A stretch of 14,989 nt of DNA. Source: Methylococcales bacterium (GTDB lineage: Bacteria > Pseudomonadota > Gammaproteobacteria > Methylococcales > Methylomonadaceae). How positions within the stretch are numbered: the stretch's first letter is position 1; the number at the start of each line of letters is the position of its first letter. Position numbers and translations under genes: made by a program. This document shows positions 1 to 7,226 of the stretch, in pieces. The stretch is taken from the NCBI GenBank assembly GCA_009692395.1, contig SHZG01000032.1, positions 1 to 14,989 on the forward strand, given 5' to 3'. The notes under the pieces are model-generated. The model was not told where the DNA came from. It made no database searches and was given only the letters and a program-made list of their open reading frames with translations.

Positions 1-2
1 TC

Positions 3-149
3 TTGCAAGCGCAACGGATTTTAATGCCCGTGTTAAACATCGGCTTGCCTGATAGCTTTGTTGAACAAGGCACACGCGAGGAGTTGCTGGCATTCTGTGG
101 ATTGGATACGCAAAGTATTTTGGCGCAGATTGAGGCGTTTTGTGCGTAA
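3..149 (+). CDS. dxs: 1-deoxy-D-xylulose-5-phosphate synthase, C-terminal end (partial, 5' end outside window)
   Basis: The third frame is open from the left edge to a TAA at 147-149 and gives 48 residues that read as the extreme C-terminus of DXS. The diagnostic stretch is PVLNIGLPDSFVEQGTREEL, followed by an LGLD-like turn (CGLDTQSI) and a terminal helix. This corresponds to the end of the third (transketolase C-terminal) domain, as in E. coli Dxs (PVLNIGLPD...QGT..E...GLD). The complete enzyme condenses pyruvate and glyceraldehyde-3-phosphate with TPP in the cytoplasm, the first step of the MEP isoprenoid pathway. The catalytic domains lie outside the window. A different dxs start appears at 14808, so the locus seems flanked by two dxs genes. 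Identification is firm despite the short length. Confidence 0.93.
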   Translation: MQAQRILMPVLNIGLPDSFVEQGTREELLAFCGLDTQSILAQIEAFCA

Positions 150-160
150 CTATTAACTCT

Positions 161-193
161 ACGACTACCAGTCCTTAAAGGACTGGCAGTCGT
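161..193 (+). terminator. Strong hairpin between dxs and apt
   Basis: A near-perfect inverted repeat: an inner 8-bp stem (168-175 with 179-186) with a TAA loop, and an outer 6-bp stem (161-166 with 188-193) separated by one A/C mismatch. It begins 11 bases after the dxs stop. The sequence that follows (TAAACAAGC) has no U-tract, so it is not a canonical intrinsic terminator. It may be a 3'-end stabilising hairpin for the dxs message or an element in the apt leader. The fold is seen directly; its role is inferred. Confidence 0.5.
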
Positions 194-212
194 TAAACAA
201 GCTGGATAACCA

Positions 213-728
213 ATGGACAGATTAAGAAATAAAATTCGCGATATTCCCGATTTCCCCAAACAAGGTATTATTTTTAAAGACATTACCCCCTTAGTGAAAG
301 ACCCTGCTACGCTAAGATTGGCAGTGCATTCCTTATTACAGCCTTTTTTAGGGCGCGATATTACCGCTGTTGCAGGCATGGAAGCACGCGGTTTTATTTT
401 TGGTTCATTAGTCGCTTGGGAATTGGGCTTGCCTTTTGTGCCACTGCGTAAACCTGGAAAACTACCTTACGATGTGCAAAGTGTTTCTTATGATTTGGAA
501 TATGGCTCAGCAGTGCTTGAAGCTCATGTTGACGCAGTTGATAGTAATGATCGGGTGTTACTGATTGATGATTTATTAGCAACAGGCGGGACAGCAAAAG
601 CCAGTTGTGAATTAATTGAAAAACTAGGCGCGACCGTAGAGGCGTGTGCGTTTGTGGTGGAGCTAGATTTTCTTGCGGGCAGAGAAAAATTGAAGGATTA
701 CGAGGTTCATTCTTTATTACATTTTTAA
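213..728 (+). CDS. apt: Adenine phosphoribosyltransferase
   Basis: A 171-residue cytoplasmic enzyme that converts adenine plus PRPP to AMP and pyrophosphate (purine salvage). The N-terminus has the typical RDIPDFPKQGIIFKDITPLV. The PRPP-binding loop VLLIDDLLATGGTA lies at about residues 115-128, preceded by the substrate region EARGFIFG (about 57-64) and the flexible-loop segment KPGKLP. Length is normal for the short Apt class (170-183). The ATG at 213 has only a weak Shine-Dalgarno (GGAT at 204-207). It lies 63 bp after a dxs end on the same strand, with a hairpin between, and faces mlaA tail to tail. Adenine is the leaving group of HpnG in the same locus, so Apt may recycle it; that link is inference, as Apt is also a general housekeeping enzyme. 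Confidence 0.96.
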   Translation: MDRLRNKIRDIPDFPKQGIIFKDITPLVKDPATLRLAVHSLLQPFLGRDITAVAGMEARGFIFGSLVAWELGLPFVPLRKPGKLPYDVQSVSYDLEYGSAVLEAHVDAVDSNDRVLLIDDLLATGGTAKASCELIEKLGATVEACAFVVELDFLAGREKLKDYEVHSLLHF

Positions 729-741
729 GCAATATCTTATA

Positions 742-771
742 GAGTAGAAACGCTTATAAGCGTTTCTACTC
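742..771. terminator. Perfect 30-bp palindrome, probable bidirectional terminator
   Basis: Bases 742-755 are the exact reverse complement of 758-771, giving a 14-bp uninterrupted stem with ATAA-type tip. It sits 13 bases past the apt stop and 13 bases before the stop of the convergent mlaA, exactly where a shared bidirectional terminator is expected. Neither flank carries a good U-run, so efficiency is uncertain. Structure is seen; function is inferred from position. Confidence 0.7.
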
Positions 772-784
772 CGCCGTAACAAAC

Positions 785-1735
785 CTACTTTGCTTTTTGC
801 AATTTGTTGCTGTTTCTTTGTTTTGCCAATTCGTCTATTTTATTATTAGCATTTTCAAACGATTTAGTCGTTTCATCGAATGAGCGAGTAACACCATTAA
901 ATGAATCAGCTGTTTGTTCAGCAGAACTTAAACGTAGTGTGTGATTTGCTTTGTTACTTGCCGCACTGTCATTCTTAACGACCACTTTATTATCATCTAG
1001 CTCGTTATCAACATCCAGAGCTGCTTGGCTTTTTCCATCACTGGCTAAATAATCACGCGTTTGCAAATAACCTTCTCGAATAAACACATAAGGGTCTAAC
1101 GCACCTTCTTGAACAAAATCTAACGAACCTTGTGCATTCGCACGCGTGTTCAGCCATGACACCAGCTGTATGGGCGCACCGACATAACTCGCTGGATTTG
1201 CGGCTGTGTCGAGTACTGCACCTGAAATACCGCGTGCTGTAGTCGGCCCTAACAAAGGTAACACCAAATAAGGTCCTCGAGGCACGCCCCAAACGGCTAA
1301 GGTTTGCTCAAAATCTTCATCATTTTGCTTAAGCCCAACGTCTTTGGCAACATCAACTAGACCACCTAAACCAATCGTGCTATTAACTATCAGGCGACCT
1401 GTATCTTCAGCACTTTGGGCAAATTTAGCCTGTAAAACATCATTGATAATAACATCAACATTCTTTAAATTATTGAAGAAGTTAAAGATGCCTGTTTGTA
1501 CAAACTGAGGTGTTACCCATTTATAAGTATCCGACATAGGTTTGACAAGATAGCCATCAACAGTGTCATTAAACGTAAACATATTCCTATTAATGCTTTC
1601 ATACGGGTCATCTTTACTGGCTATCGTTTGATGTTCAACCGACGTTGTTGCACATCCACCTAACGATAACGCACCAATCAGTGCAATCAAGGAAGTGTTT
1701 AGTCTTTTGCTATTACCGCTGTGTCGTTTATTCAT
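785..1735 (-). CDS. mlaA: MlaA/VacJ-family outer-membrane phospholipid-transport lipoprotein
   Basis: About 316 residues from the ATG at 1735. That start is preferred over an in-frame ATG at 1777: it has AGGA upstream with about 10-base spacing, and it places a clean lipoprotein signal (positive N-terminus, LIALIGALSLGGC, lipobox Cys28) at the N-terminus. The mature part is classic MlaA: DPYESINRNMFTFND, then a helical ring segment with NFFNNL and VNSTIGLGGLVD, and later FEQTLAVWGVPRGPYLVLPLLGP. In E. coli MlaA sits in the outer membrane with a porin and passes lipids to periplasmic MlaC. The C-terminal ~80 residues are low-complexity, rich in Asp, Asn, Ser and Lys, longer than in E. coli. 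It is last in the minus block hpnH-mlaC/hpnM-mlaA. Here it may handle hopanoids or phospholipids; the substrate is not shown by sequence. Confidence 0.93.
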   Translation of the reverse strand: MNKRHSGNSKRLNTSLIALIGALSLGGCATTSVEHQTIASKDDPYESINRNMFTFNDTVDGYLVKPMSDTYKWVTPQFVQTGIFNFFNNLKNVDVIINDVLQAKFAQSAEDTGRLIVNSTIGLGGLVDVAKDVGLKQNDEDFEQTLAVWGVPRGPYLVLPLLGPTTARGISGAVLDTAANPASYVGAPIQLVSWLNTRANAQGSLDFVQEGALDPYVFIREGYLQTRDYLASDGKSQAALDVDNELDDNKVVVKNDSAASNKANHTLRLSSAEQTADSFNGVTRSFDETTKSFENANNKIDELAKQRNSNKLQKAK

Positions 1736-1765
1736 TAATATAAATCCTATCGTTATGCTCTTATC

Positions 1766-1777
1766 GTGATATATCAC
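1766..1777. other. 12-bp perfect palindrome in the mlaC/hpnM-mlaA spacer
   Basis: GTGATATATCAC is a perfect 12-bp palindrome in the 62-bp spacer between the MlaC-family stop and the mlaA start. It could be a small operator or a weak hairpin. No companion copy was noticed elsewhere in the window, so no regulator can be proposed. Confidence 0.3.
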
Positions 1778-1797
1778 TACTAGAAAAAATCAATAAA

Positions 1798-2415
1798 CTA
1801 TAGCTTTGAATAGTTATCAATTTTTTCATTAATTTTTGCGATGAGGGTATCGAAACCTGCGCGCTGTAAAACACTGGTATATTCGGATCTTTTTAATGCC
1901 AAATCACTGACACCATTAGCGACTATATTGATGATTCGCCAGCTCTTGTCGGTCTCTTTTAGATGATACTCAAACTTAACATCTTTGTCGTTAGGAATAC
2001 TCAAGTGAGCATAGACGACAACACCGCCTCTGGTTGTTTCTTCCTCAGAATCAATGGTAAATGCTTCACCACCATATTCTTTAAAATTATGTGCATAAGC
2101 AGCGATACTCAAGCGACTAAACACATCAACCAGTTTTTTTTGCTGCTCCTCGGATAATTTTTCCCACTCTTTGCCAACCACAATACGCGCTATTTTGTTT
2201 AAATCATGACTATTGGCAACAGAATCATGCAGCTTGTCATATCGTCCAGTAAAGCCTAATTGTTTGCCGTTTTTCATGACAGCGATTAATTCTGACTGAA
2301 ACTTATCCACGACTTGTTTTGCAGTTGCTACGCTAGTATCAGCAGCAAACACATTGCTCATGCCTAATAGTAAGCCTATAAAGATCGCAACCAGCTTTAC
2401 ATTTTTCAAACCCAT
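1798..2415 (-). CDS. hpnM: MlaC/Ttg2D-family periplasmic lipid carrier, HpnM-like
   Basis: A 205-residue protein with a Sec signal peptide (about 1-24, ending NVFA before ADTS). The rest is an MlaC/Ttg2 (toluene-tolerance) fold: DLNKIARIVVGKEWEKLSEE, then RLSIAAYAHNFKEYGGEAF, a beta-rich segment ending in WRIINIVANGVSDLALKR, and a final helix RSEYTSVLQRAGFDTLI. The YAxxFxxYxGExF and EYTSVLxxxGFDxLI patterns fit, from memory, the hopanoid-associated branch HpnM better than E. coli MlaC. Direct neighbourhood with hpnH supports this. MlaC proteins shuttle lipid between inner and outer membrane systems through the periplasm. It lies 62 bp upstream of mlaA, its expected outer-membrane partner, and 151 bp downstream of hpnH. 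The family is secure; the HpnM assignment is moderate and needs an HMM comparison. Confidence 0.8.
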   Translation of the reverse strand: MGLKNVKLVAIFIGLLLGMSNVFAADTSVATAKQVVDKFQSELIAVMKNGKQLGFTGRYDKLHDSVANSHDLNKIARIVVGKEWEKLSEEQQKKLVDVFSRLSIAAYAHNFKEYGGEAFTIDSEEETTRGGVVVYAHLSIPNDKDVKFEYHLKETDKSWRIINIVANGVSDLALKRSEYTSVLQRAGFDTLIAKINEKIDNYSKL

Positions 2416-2455
2416 AACCCCATAACCCTAGAAACATAACGTATTGATAAACAGC

Positions 2456-2476
2456 CTTATTGTCTCTGACAATAAG
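2456..2476 (-). terminator. Hairpin in the hpnH-hpnM spacer
   Basis: A 9-bp perfect stem (2456-2464 with 2468-2476) and a 3-base loop, in the 151-bp spacer between hpnH and the MlaC-family gene. On the minus strand it is followed by GCTGTTTATC, a weak T-rich stretch, so it could act as a partial terminator or processing site that separates hpnH from the Mla genes. A possible minus-strand promoter (TTGTCA, 17 bases, TATCAA) overlaps the same bases, so the role is ambiguous. Confidence 0.35.
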
Positions 2477-2566
2477 CACTGCCGTATTGATGATAAGTTA
2501 AGCCAATTGCAGAGGCAATCCCTTATGATCGCCCCTGCAAAAAATGACTTAACTATTGAGAGTGGA

Positions 2567-3670
2567 CTACCTTTCGACTTTGATAGGAATGCCCGCAAGC
2601 GTAGCACCTGATGCGGTAGCATCATAAGCAGGTGTTGGTTCGGTAATCATGTCACCTTCAGTTTTTGGGCCTCTTAACGAGGTCAAAAAACCCTTCAACG
2701 GGTGTTTTAACATATCTTCAACAGCGGTGGCTTCGTAACCACAATGCGCCATACAGCTTGCACATTTTGGATTATTAACGTTACCGTATTTATCCCAAGG
2801 CGTGGTATCCAGTAACTCTTGAAAACTTGCCGCGTTGCCTTCGTCAGCTAATAAGTAACACGGTTTTTGCCAGCCAAACACGTTGCGGGTTGGATTGCCC
2901 CACGGCGTACATTCATAATTTTGATTGCCTGCTAAAAAGTCGAGGTACAAGCTGGAATGGTTTAAACGCCAGTTACGGTTTTTGCCGATTCTGAAAATGC
3001 CACGGAATAAATCTTTAACATCTTTGCCTTTAATAAACACATCTTGTTGTGGGGCGTGTTCATAGCTAAAACCAGGTGCAATAGTCACGCCTTCAACACC
3101 TAATTCCATTGCATAATCAAGAAATTCCGCCACTTCTTCGGCATTTTCACCTTGGAAAAGTGTGCAGTTAATATTGACGCGAAAGCCTTTGCTTAATGCC
3201 AGTTTAATGGCTTCAACGGCTCTATCAAATACACCTTCTTGGCAAACAGACGTATCGTGTCTTTCCTGCATTCCATCCAAATGGATAGAAAACGTTAAGT
3301 AAGGTGATGGCGTGTAATCATCAATACGTTTTTTCAACAATAAGGCATTGGTACACAGATAAACGTATTTTTTACGCGCAATAATACCCGCGACAATTTG
3401 CGGCATTTCTTTGTGAATTAATGGTTCGCCACCTGGAATCGATACCATCGGTGCGCCGCATTCGTCCACTGCCTGCATACATTCTTCAAAGGACAAACGT
3501 TTATCGAGTATGTCATCAGGATAATCAATTTTACCGCAACCTGCACAGGCTAAGTTGCACCGAAACAAAGGCTCTAACATCAGCACTAAAGGGTATTTGT
3601 TTACCCCTTTTAACTTTTGTTTAATCAGATAACTGCCTACTGTTAGCTGTTGACGTAAAGGAACACCCAC
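2567..3670 (-). CDS. hpnH: Adenosyl-hopene transferase, radical SAM enzyme HpnH
   Basis: A 367-residue cytosolic radical SAM enzyme. In characterised homologues it adds the 5'-deoxyadenosyl radical from SAM to diploptene, giving adenosylhopane, the first step of C35 hopanoid side-chain building. The N-terminus MGVPLRQQLTVGSYLIKQKL is typical of HpnH. The [4Fe-4S] cluster motif C-x3-C-x2-C is Cys38, Cys42, Cys45, and the GGEP SAM-binding motif is at residues 80-83. A C-terminal Cys group (CASCMAHCGYEA) matches the DUF3463-type tail of the family. The start is GTG at 3670, with GAGGA at 3678-3682 on the minus strand at good spacing. It is transcribed divergently from the main hopanoid train, across a 490-bp gap, and heads a block with the MlaC/HpnM-like gene and mlaA. 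Confidence 0.97.
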   Translation of the reverse strand: MGVPLRQQLTVGSYLIKQKLKGVNKYPLVLMLEPLFRCNLACAGCGKIDYPDDILDKRLSFEECMQAVDECGAPMVSIPGGEPLIHKEMPQIVAGIIARKKYVYLCTNALLLKKRIDDYTPSPYLTFSIHLDGMQERHDTSVCQEGVFDRAVEAIKLALSKGFRVNINCTLFQGENAEEVAEFLDYAMELGVEGVTIAPGFSYEHAPQQDVFIKGKDVKDLFRGIFRIGKNRNWRLNHSSLYLDFLAGNQNYECTPWGNPTRNVFGWQKPCYLLADEGNAASFQELLDTTPWDKYGNVNNPKCASCMAHCGYEATAVEDMLKHPLKGFLTSLRGPKTEGDMITEPTPAYDATASGATLAGIPIKVER

Positions 3671-3700
3671 AAATAAATCCTCAAAAATATTAAAACTGTT

Positions 3701-3725
3701 GGTAGTTCAAGTGAACTTAACTACC
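3701..3725 (-). promoter_or_regulatory. Leader hairpin upstream of hpnH
   Basis: GGTAGTT (3701-3707) pairs with AACTACC (3719-3725). Inside, AAGT (3709-3712) pairs with ACTT (3715-3718), leaving one bulged C. On the hpnH transcript the hairpin is followed by AACAGTTTTAATATTTTTGA and then the GAGGA ribosome site. Hairpin plus T-rich run resembles an attenuator or weak terminator ahead of hpnH. The fold is visible; regulation is inference. Confidence 0.35.
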
Positions 3726-3792
3726 CTGAAACCACATTGGACTGTGAAACGATTAAGTGTGTCGCAATAAAACAACAAGACTATCTGCACCG

Positions 3793-3836
3793 CCAGAATC
3801 AGTAAATACCGCGCTATTTTCAGCGGATGAATCTGG
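3793..3836. other. Compound imperfect inverted repeat
   Basis: CCAGA (3793-3797) pairs with TCTGG (3832-3836). After an A/A mismatch, TCA (3799-3801) pairs with TGA (3828-3830), and an inner CCGC (3809-3812) pairs with GCGG (3823-3826). Symmetry suggests a structured RNA element or a protein-binding site in the middle of the divergent region. No U-tract follows on either strand, so a terminator is unlikely. Confidence 0.3.
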
Positions 3837-3933
3837 AAAATAACAGCAAGCCCGTCATATAATACAATCGCTTATCTATTGTTGACTAGAATACTATCTT
3901 TTACGGAATGACTCCAGTTATTACGATGAATTA

Positions 3934-3960
3934 TTGAAAAACTGATGATGTGTGTACAAT
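3934..3960 (+). promoter_or_regulatory. Candidate sigma70-type promoter for the squalene synthase operon
   Basis: TTGAAA (3934-3939) and TACAAT (3955-3960) lie 15 bases apart, shorter than the ideal 17. This would give a leader of about 190 bases before the ATG at 4161, containing the AACAA-rich repeats and the 4058-4075 inverted repeat. It is the best plus-strand pair seen by eye but remains tentative. Confidence 0.25.
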
Positions 3961-4057
3961 TTAACAACACATTAACAAATAAAACACACCTCATTAACCC
4001 ACTGTTTTTATTATAAATAAGTCATCTTTTATTACAACTAACCAGAGTCATTGCCAA

Positions 4058-4075
4058 CAAAACAACATTGTTTTG
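4058..4075 (+). repeat. Inverted repeat in the squalene synthase leader
   Basis: CAAAACAA (4058-4065) and TTGTTTTG (4068-4075) are perfect 8-bp arms around CA, about 85 bases before the squalene synthase start. A dyad of this size suits a dimeric regulator or a weak RNA hairpin. Flanking CCAACAAA copies (4054 and 4082) add local repetitiveness. Confidence 0.3.
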
Positions 4076-4160
4076 CAAATCACCAACAAACAGTCTATTA
4101 TTGCCATTAACAAATCCTTTACGCCAACCTTAACACCTTCGGGTCAATAGCAAACACGTC

Positions 4161-5261
4161 ATGAGCAACTCTCAATACTCTTTGGAAAATCCAGCATCAC
4201 TCAGCCTTGCTTCTGATGATGCATTTCAAGCTATATTGCTTGAAGGCGTATCTAGAACCTTTGCACTGACTATTCCGCAATTACCTAATTCATTGTATAG
4301 CGTAGTGGCGAATGCTTATTTGCTGTGCCGTATCGTTGATACCATTGAAGATGAAGTCTCATTATCAGCGGAACAGAAAAAGCATTTTTGCGCTGAATTT
4401 ATTACCCTCGTTAAAACGGGCAATGATACCGACGCATTTGCAGCTGAACTCGCGCCGTTGCTGTCTGAACAAACCATTCCAGCTGAACATACGCTGATTA
4501 AAGTATTACCGCGTGTTATTGCCATTACCCATAAATTCGACCCTGAGCAAATCGAAGCTCTCGCAAGCTGTGTGGAAACAATGGCGGAGGGAATGCCCAT
4601 TTTTCAGGCGCAAAACCTGCATGATGGTCTTGCAACATTGGCAGACATGGATAGATACTGCTATTACGTTGCGGGCTGTGTCGGAGAAATGCTAGCCAAA
4701 CTATTCTGTTGTTATTCACCAGAAATTGCCCAACACGAAGATGAACTGCTAAAATTATCGGTTTCGTTTGGACAAGGCTTGCAAATGACCAATATTTTAA
4801 AAGATATATGGGATGATGCAGAACGTGGTGTTTGTTGGTTGCCACAAGATATTTTTACTGAAACAGGGTTTGAACTTAAAAACTTAAGCCCAGACACGTC
4901 CGATGAACATTTCAGAGCAGGCTTAGCGCATTTAATTAGCATTGCGCATGGTCATTTGCATAACGCTCTAAGATACACTCAACTGCTACCTGCTCATGAA
5001 ACTGGCATACGCAATTTTTGTTTGTGGGCATTAGGCATGGCAGTGTTGACGCTGAAAAAAATTAAACAAAACCTAGATTTCAACCACTCTAACCAAGTTA
5101 AAATCACCCGCAACAGTGTTAAAGCCACGATTTTGGCAACTCGCTTAATCGGGCGTAATAATACCTTGCTCAGTTTACTTTTTAATTTAACCAGTCAGCA
5201 GCTGAAAACGCCTGATTGGAGTTACTCAATTACTTCCTCAAAAGCCACCACAGACCTTTAA
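4161..5261 (+). CDS. sqs: Squalene synthase (farnesyl-diphosphate farnesyltransferase, single-enzyme SQS type)
   Basis: A 366-residue trans-isoprenyl synthase of the squalene/phytoene synthase family. It has VSRTFALTIPQLP (30-42), the first Asp-rich motif DTIED (Asp60-Asp64), DRYCYYVAGCVGEMLAKLF (164-182) and the second Asp-rich motif NILKDIWDD (211-219). The YC(H/Y)YVAG(x)VG block, the MAEGM segment and a C-terminal RNFCLWALGMAVLTL segment match eukaryote-type SQS rather than HpnC or HpnD. SQS couples two FPP molecules and reduces presqualene diphosphate with NADPH, giving squalene in one enzyme. No HpnC, HpnD or HpnE is in the window, as expected if SQS replaces them. There is no obvious C-terminal membrane anchor. 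The ATG lacks a clear Shine-Dalgarno. It opens the plus-strand train; shc follows after 9 bp. Confidence 0.9.
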   Translation: MSNSQYSLENPASLSLASDDAFQAILLEGVSRTFALTIPQLPNSLYSVVANAYLLCRIVDTIEDEVSLSAEQKKHFCAEFITLVKTGNDTDAFAAELAPLLSEQTIPAEHTLIKVLPRVIAITHKFDPEQIEALASCVETMAEGMPIFQAQNLHDGLATLADMDRYCYYVAGCVGEMLAKLFCCYSPEIAQHEDELLKLSVSFGQGLQMTNILKDIWDDAERGVCWLPQDIFTETGFELKNLSPDTSDEHFRAGLAHLISIAHGHLHNALRYTQLLPAHETGIRNFCLWALGMAVLTLKKIKQNLDFNHSNQVKITRNSVKATILATRLIGRNNTLLSLLFNLTSQQLKTPDWSYSITSSKATTDL

Positions 5262-5270
5262 GGACGCGCC

Positions 5271-7226
5271 ATGTTTACTGATAATACAACACACCAGCAA
5301 TTTCACGATGCCTCTAGCTCATCAGCGGCAATTCATTCTAAAGCTTATGACCTTAACAAAACCATTAGCAACGCTCAGGCTCACTTATTGAGTCTACAAG
5401 ACGAAAACGGCTATTGGGTATTTGAATTAGAAGCAGACTGCACGATTCCCTCTGAATACATCATGATGATGCACTATCTGGGCGAAATCGACGAACCATT
5501 ACAAGCAAAAATTGCCGTGTACTTACGTTCACGCCAGACTGAAGAAGGTTACTATCCTTTGTTTACAGGCGGCGCGGGTGATTTAAGTTGTAGCGTTAAA
5601 GTCTATTACGCTTTAAAAATGGCAGGCGATTCAGCAGATGCACCGCACATGGTTAAGCTGAAAAATTACATTCTCAGTCAAGGTGGCGCGGCAAAAGCCA
5701 ACGTATTCACCCGTATTGCCTTAGCCATTTTTGAACAACTGCCGTGGCGCGGCGTACCTTATATTCCTGTGGAAATTATGTTATTTCCTAGCTGGTTTCC
5801 GTTCCACTTAGACAAAGTATCTTATTGGTCAAGAACAGTAATGGTACCGTTGTTTATCCTCTGCACGCTAAAAGCGACTGCGATTAATCCGAATACAGTC
5901 AGCATACTGGAACTATTCGTCACCCATCCTGACGAAGAAAAACATTATTTTCCTGAAAGAACTTTGTTAAACAAAATCTTTTTAGGACTAGATAAACTCG
6001 GTCACGCAACACGCCCATTAATTCCTAAAAAAATGCACGAACTGGCTATTACTAGAGCCAAAGAGTGGATGATCGAACGCTTAAACGGTGAAGATGGCTT
6101 AGGTGGTATTGCACCTGCAATGATGGCAGCTTATGAAGCCCTGCTACTGCTGGGAATGTCTAAAGATGACCCACTGGTTGTCACCGCGCGTAAAGCCATT
6201 GATAAACTGCTAGTCATTAATGAACATGATGCCTATTGCCAACCCTGTTTATCGCCTGTTTGGGATACGGGCTTAGCGGCTTTAGCGTTACAAGAAGTTG
6301 ATAAAGTTGGTAACGGTGCGGCATTAACCCGCGCTTACGATTGGCTAAAAAGCGTACAACTGTCTGATGAAGCAGGCGATTGGCGCATTACTAAGCCTGA
6401 CTTAGCAGGCGGCGGCTGGGCATTTCAATTTGCTAATCCGCATTATCCTGATGTTGATGATACTGCGGTTATCGCGTTTGCAATGGCAGAGTCTAAGCTA
6501 CCTGAATTAGAAGAATCTATTCATCGTGCCACGCGTTGGATTGTTGGAATGCAGTCTAACAACGGCGGTTATGGCGCGTTTGATGTCGATAACACTTGTT
6601 ATTATTTAAATGAAATTCCGTTTGCCGATCACGGTGCATTATTAGACCCACCTACCTCAGATGTCAGTGCGCGGTGTGCCATGTTAATGGCACGGGTGGC
6701 TCAAGATCACGATGAATATCTGCCAGCCTTAGAGCGCACGATTGCTTATGTTCGGAGCAAACAAGAAGCGGATGGTTCATGGTTTGGACGCTGGGGAACG
6801 AATTATATTTACGGTACTTGGTCATCATTATTGGGCTTAGAGCAGACCAGCTTGCCAAAAACTGACCCGATGTACACCAAAGCCGTCGCATTTTTAAAAA
6901 GCGTACAACGTGCTGATGGCGGTTGGGGTGAAGATAACTACAGTTATCATGACATCAGCTTTAGCGGCAAATATAAATTCAGCACCGCGTTTCAAACGGC
7001 GTGGGCGGTATTAGGTTTAATGGCAGCGGGTGAAGCACATAGCCCAGAAGTGAAAGCAGGCATTGATTTCATTTTGCGTACCCACCAAGCCAATGGCGTG
7101 TGGAACGATAAATGTTTTACTGCACCAGGTTTTCCTAAAGTGTTTTATTTGAAATACCACGGTTACGATAAATTCTTCCCGCTGTGGGCATTAGCACGTT
7201 ACCGTAATGAGCTGGCTAAAAAGTGA
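5271..7226 (+). CDS. shc: Squalene-hopene cyclase
   Basis: A 651-residue class II triterpene cyclase that protonates and cyclises squalene to hopene and hopanol at the inner membrane. The catalytic acid motif DVDDTA is at residues 394-399 (DxDD = 394-397). QW-type repeats stabilising the double alpha-barrel are visible near residues 42-50 (LQDENGYWV), 360-372, 427-437 (MQSNNGGYGAF), 498-508 (KQEADGSWFGRWG), 545-554 (VQRADGGWGED) and 605-612. Length is normal for bacterial Shc (about 630-720). The start is supported by AAGGA at 5260-5264, overlapping the stop of the squalene synthase gene. Its TGA overlaps the GTG start of hpnG (GTGA), indicating translational coupling. Also called HpnF. Confidence 0.98.
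   Translation: MFTDNTTHQQFHDASSSSAAIHSKAYDLNKTISNAQAHLLSLQDENGYWVFELEADCTIPSEYIMMMHYLGEIDEPLQAKIAVYLRSRQTEEGYYPLFTGGAGDLSCSVKVYYALKMAGDSADAPHMVKLKNYILSQGGAAKANVFTRIALAIFEQLPWRGVPYIPVEIMLFPSWFPFHLDKVSYWSRTVMVPLFILCTLKATAINPNTVSILELFVTHPDEEKHYFPERTLLNKIFLGLDKLGHATRPLIPKKMHELAITRAKEWMIERLNGEDGLGGIAPAMMAAYEALLLLGMSKDDPLVVTARKAIDKLLVINEHDAYCQPCLSPVWDTGLAALALQEVDKVGNGAALTRAYDWLKSVQLSDEAGDWRITKPDLAGGGWAFQFANPHYPDVDDTAVIAFAMAESKLPELEESIHRATRWIVGMQSNNGGYGAFDVDNTCYYLNEIPFADHGALLDPPTSDVSARCAMLMARVAQDHDEYLPALERTIAYVRSKQEADGSWFGRWGTNYIYGTWSSLLGLEQTSLPKTDPMYTKAVAFLKSVQRADGGWGEDNYSYHDISFSGKYKFSTAFQTAWAVLGLMAAGEAHSPEVKAGIDFILRTHQANGVWNDKCFTAPGFPKVFYLKYHGYDKFFPLWALARYRNELAKK

Larger units (their letters stand above)
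3671..4160. promoter_or_regulatory. 490-bp divergent intergenic region between hpnH and squalene synthase
   Basis: AT-rich region with no credible coding frame (only frames of about 10 codons). It should hold promoters for both divergent transcripts. Visible elements are an imperfect hairpin in the hpnH leader (3701-3725), a compound hairpin at 3793-3836, a TATAAT at 3858-3863 without a good -35, a TTGACT at 3882-3887 without a good -10, a TTGAAA/TACAAT pair at 3934-3960, and a 16-18-bp AT-rich inverted repeat at 4058-4075. ATTAACAAAT occurs twice (3971-3980 and 4106-4115) and CCAACAAA twice (4054-4061 and 4082-4089). No known operator was recognised. Confidence 0.6.

Noticed and set aside
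394..732. 112-codon open frame on the minus strand opposite apt
   Set aside because: Antisense to a well-conserved Apt; the product has no recognisable features.
1736..1777. Upstream ATG start that would lengthen MlaA by 14 residues
   Set aside because: It puts extra polar residues before the lipoprotein signal and falls at the edge of a palindrome. The ATG at 1735 has an AGGA site and gives a standard lipobox signal peptide.
3828..3863. Very short open frame (11 codons) in the divergent region
   Set aside because: No ribosome site, overlaps an inverted repeat, and is of chance length.
4161..5261. Phytoene synthase or HpnD annotation for the first gene of the train
   Set aside because: The motifs match SQS better, and neighbouring shc with no carotenoid genes favours squalene formation.
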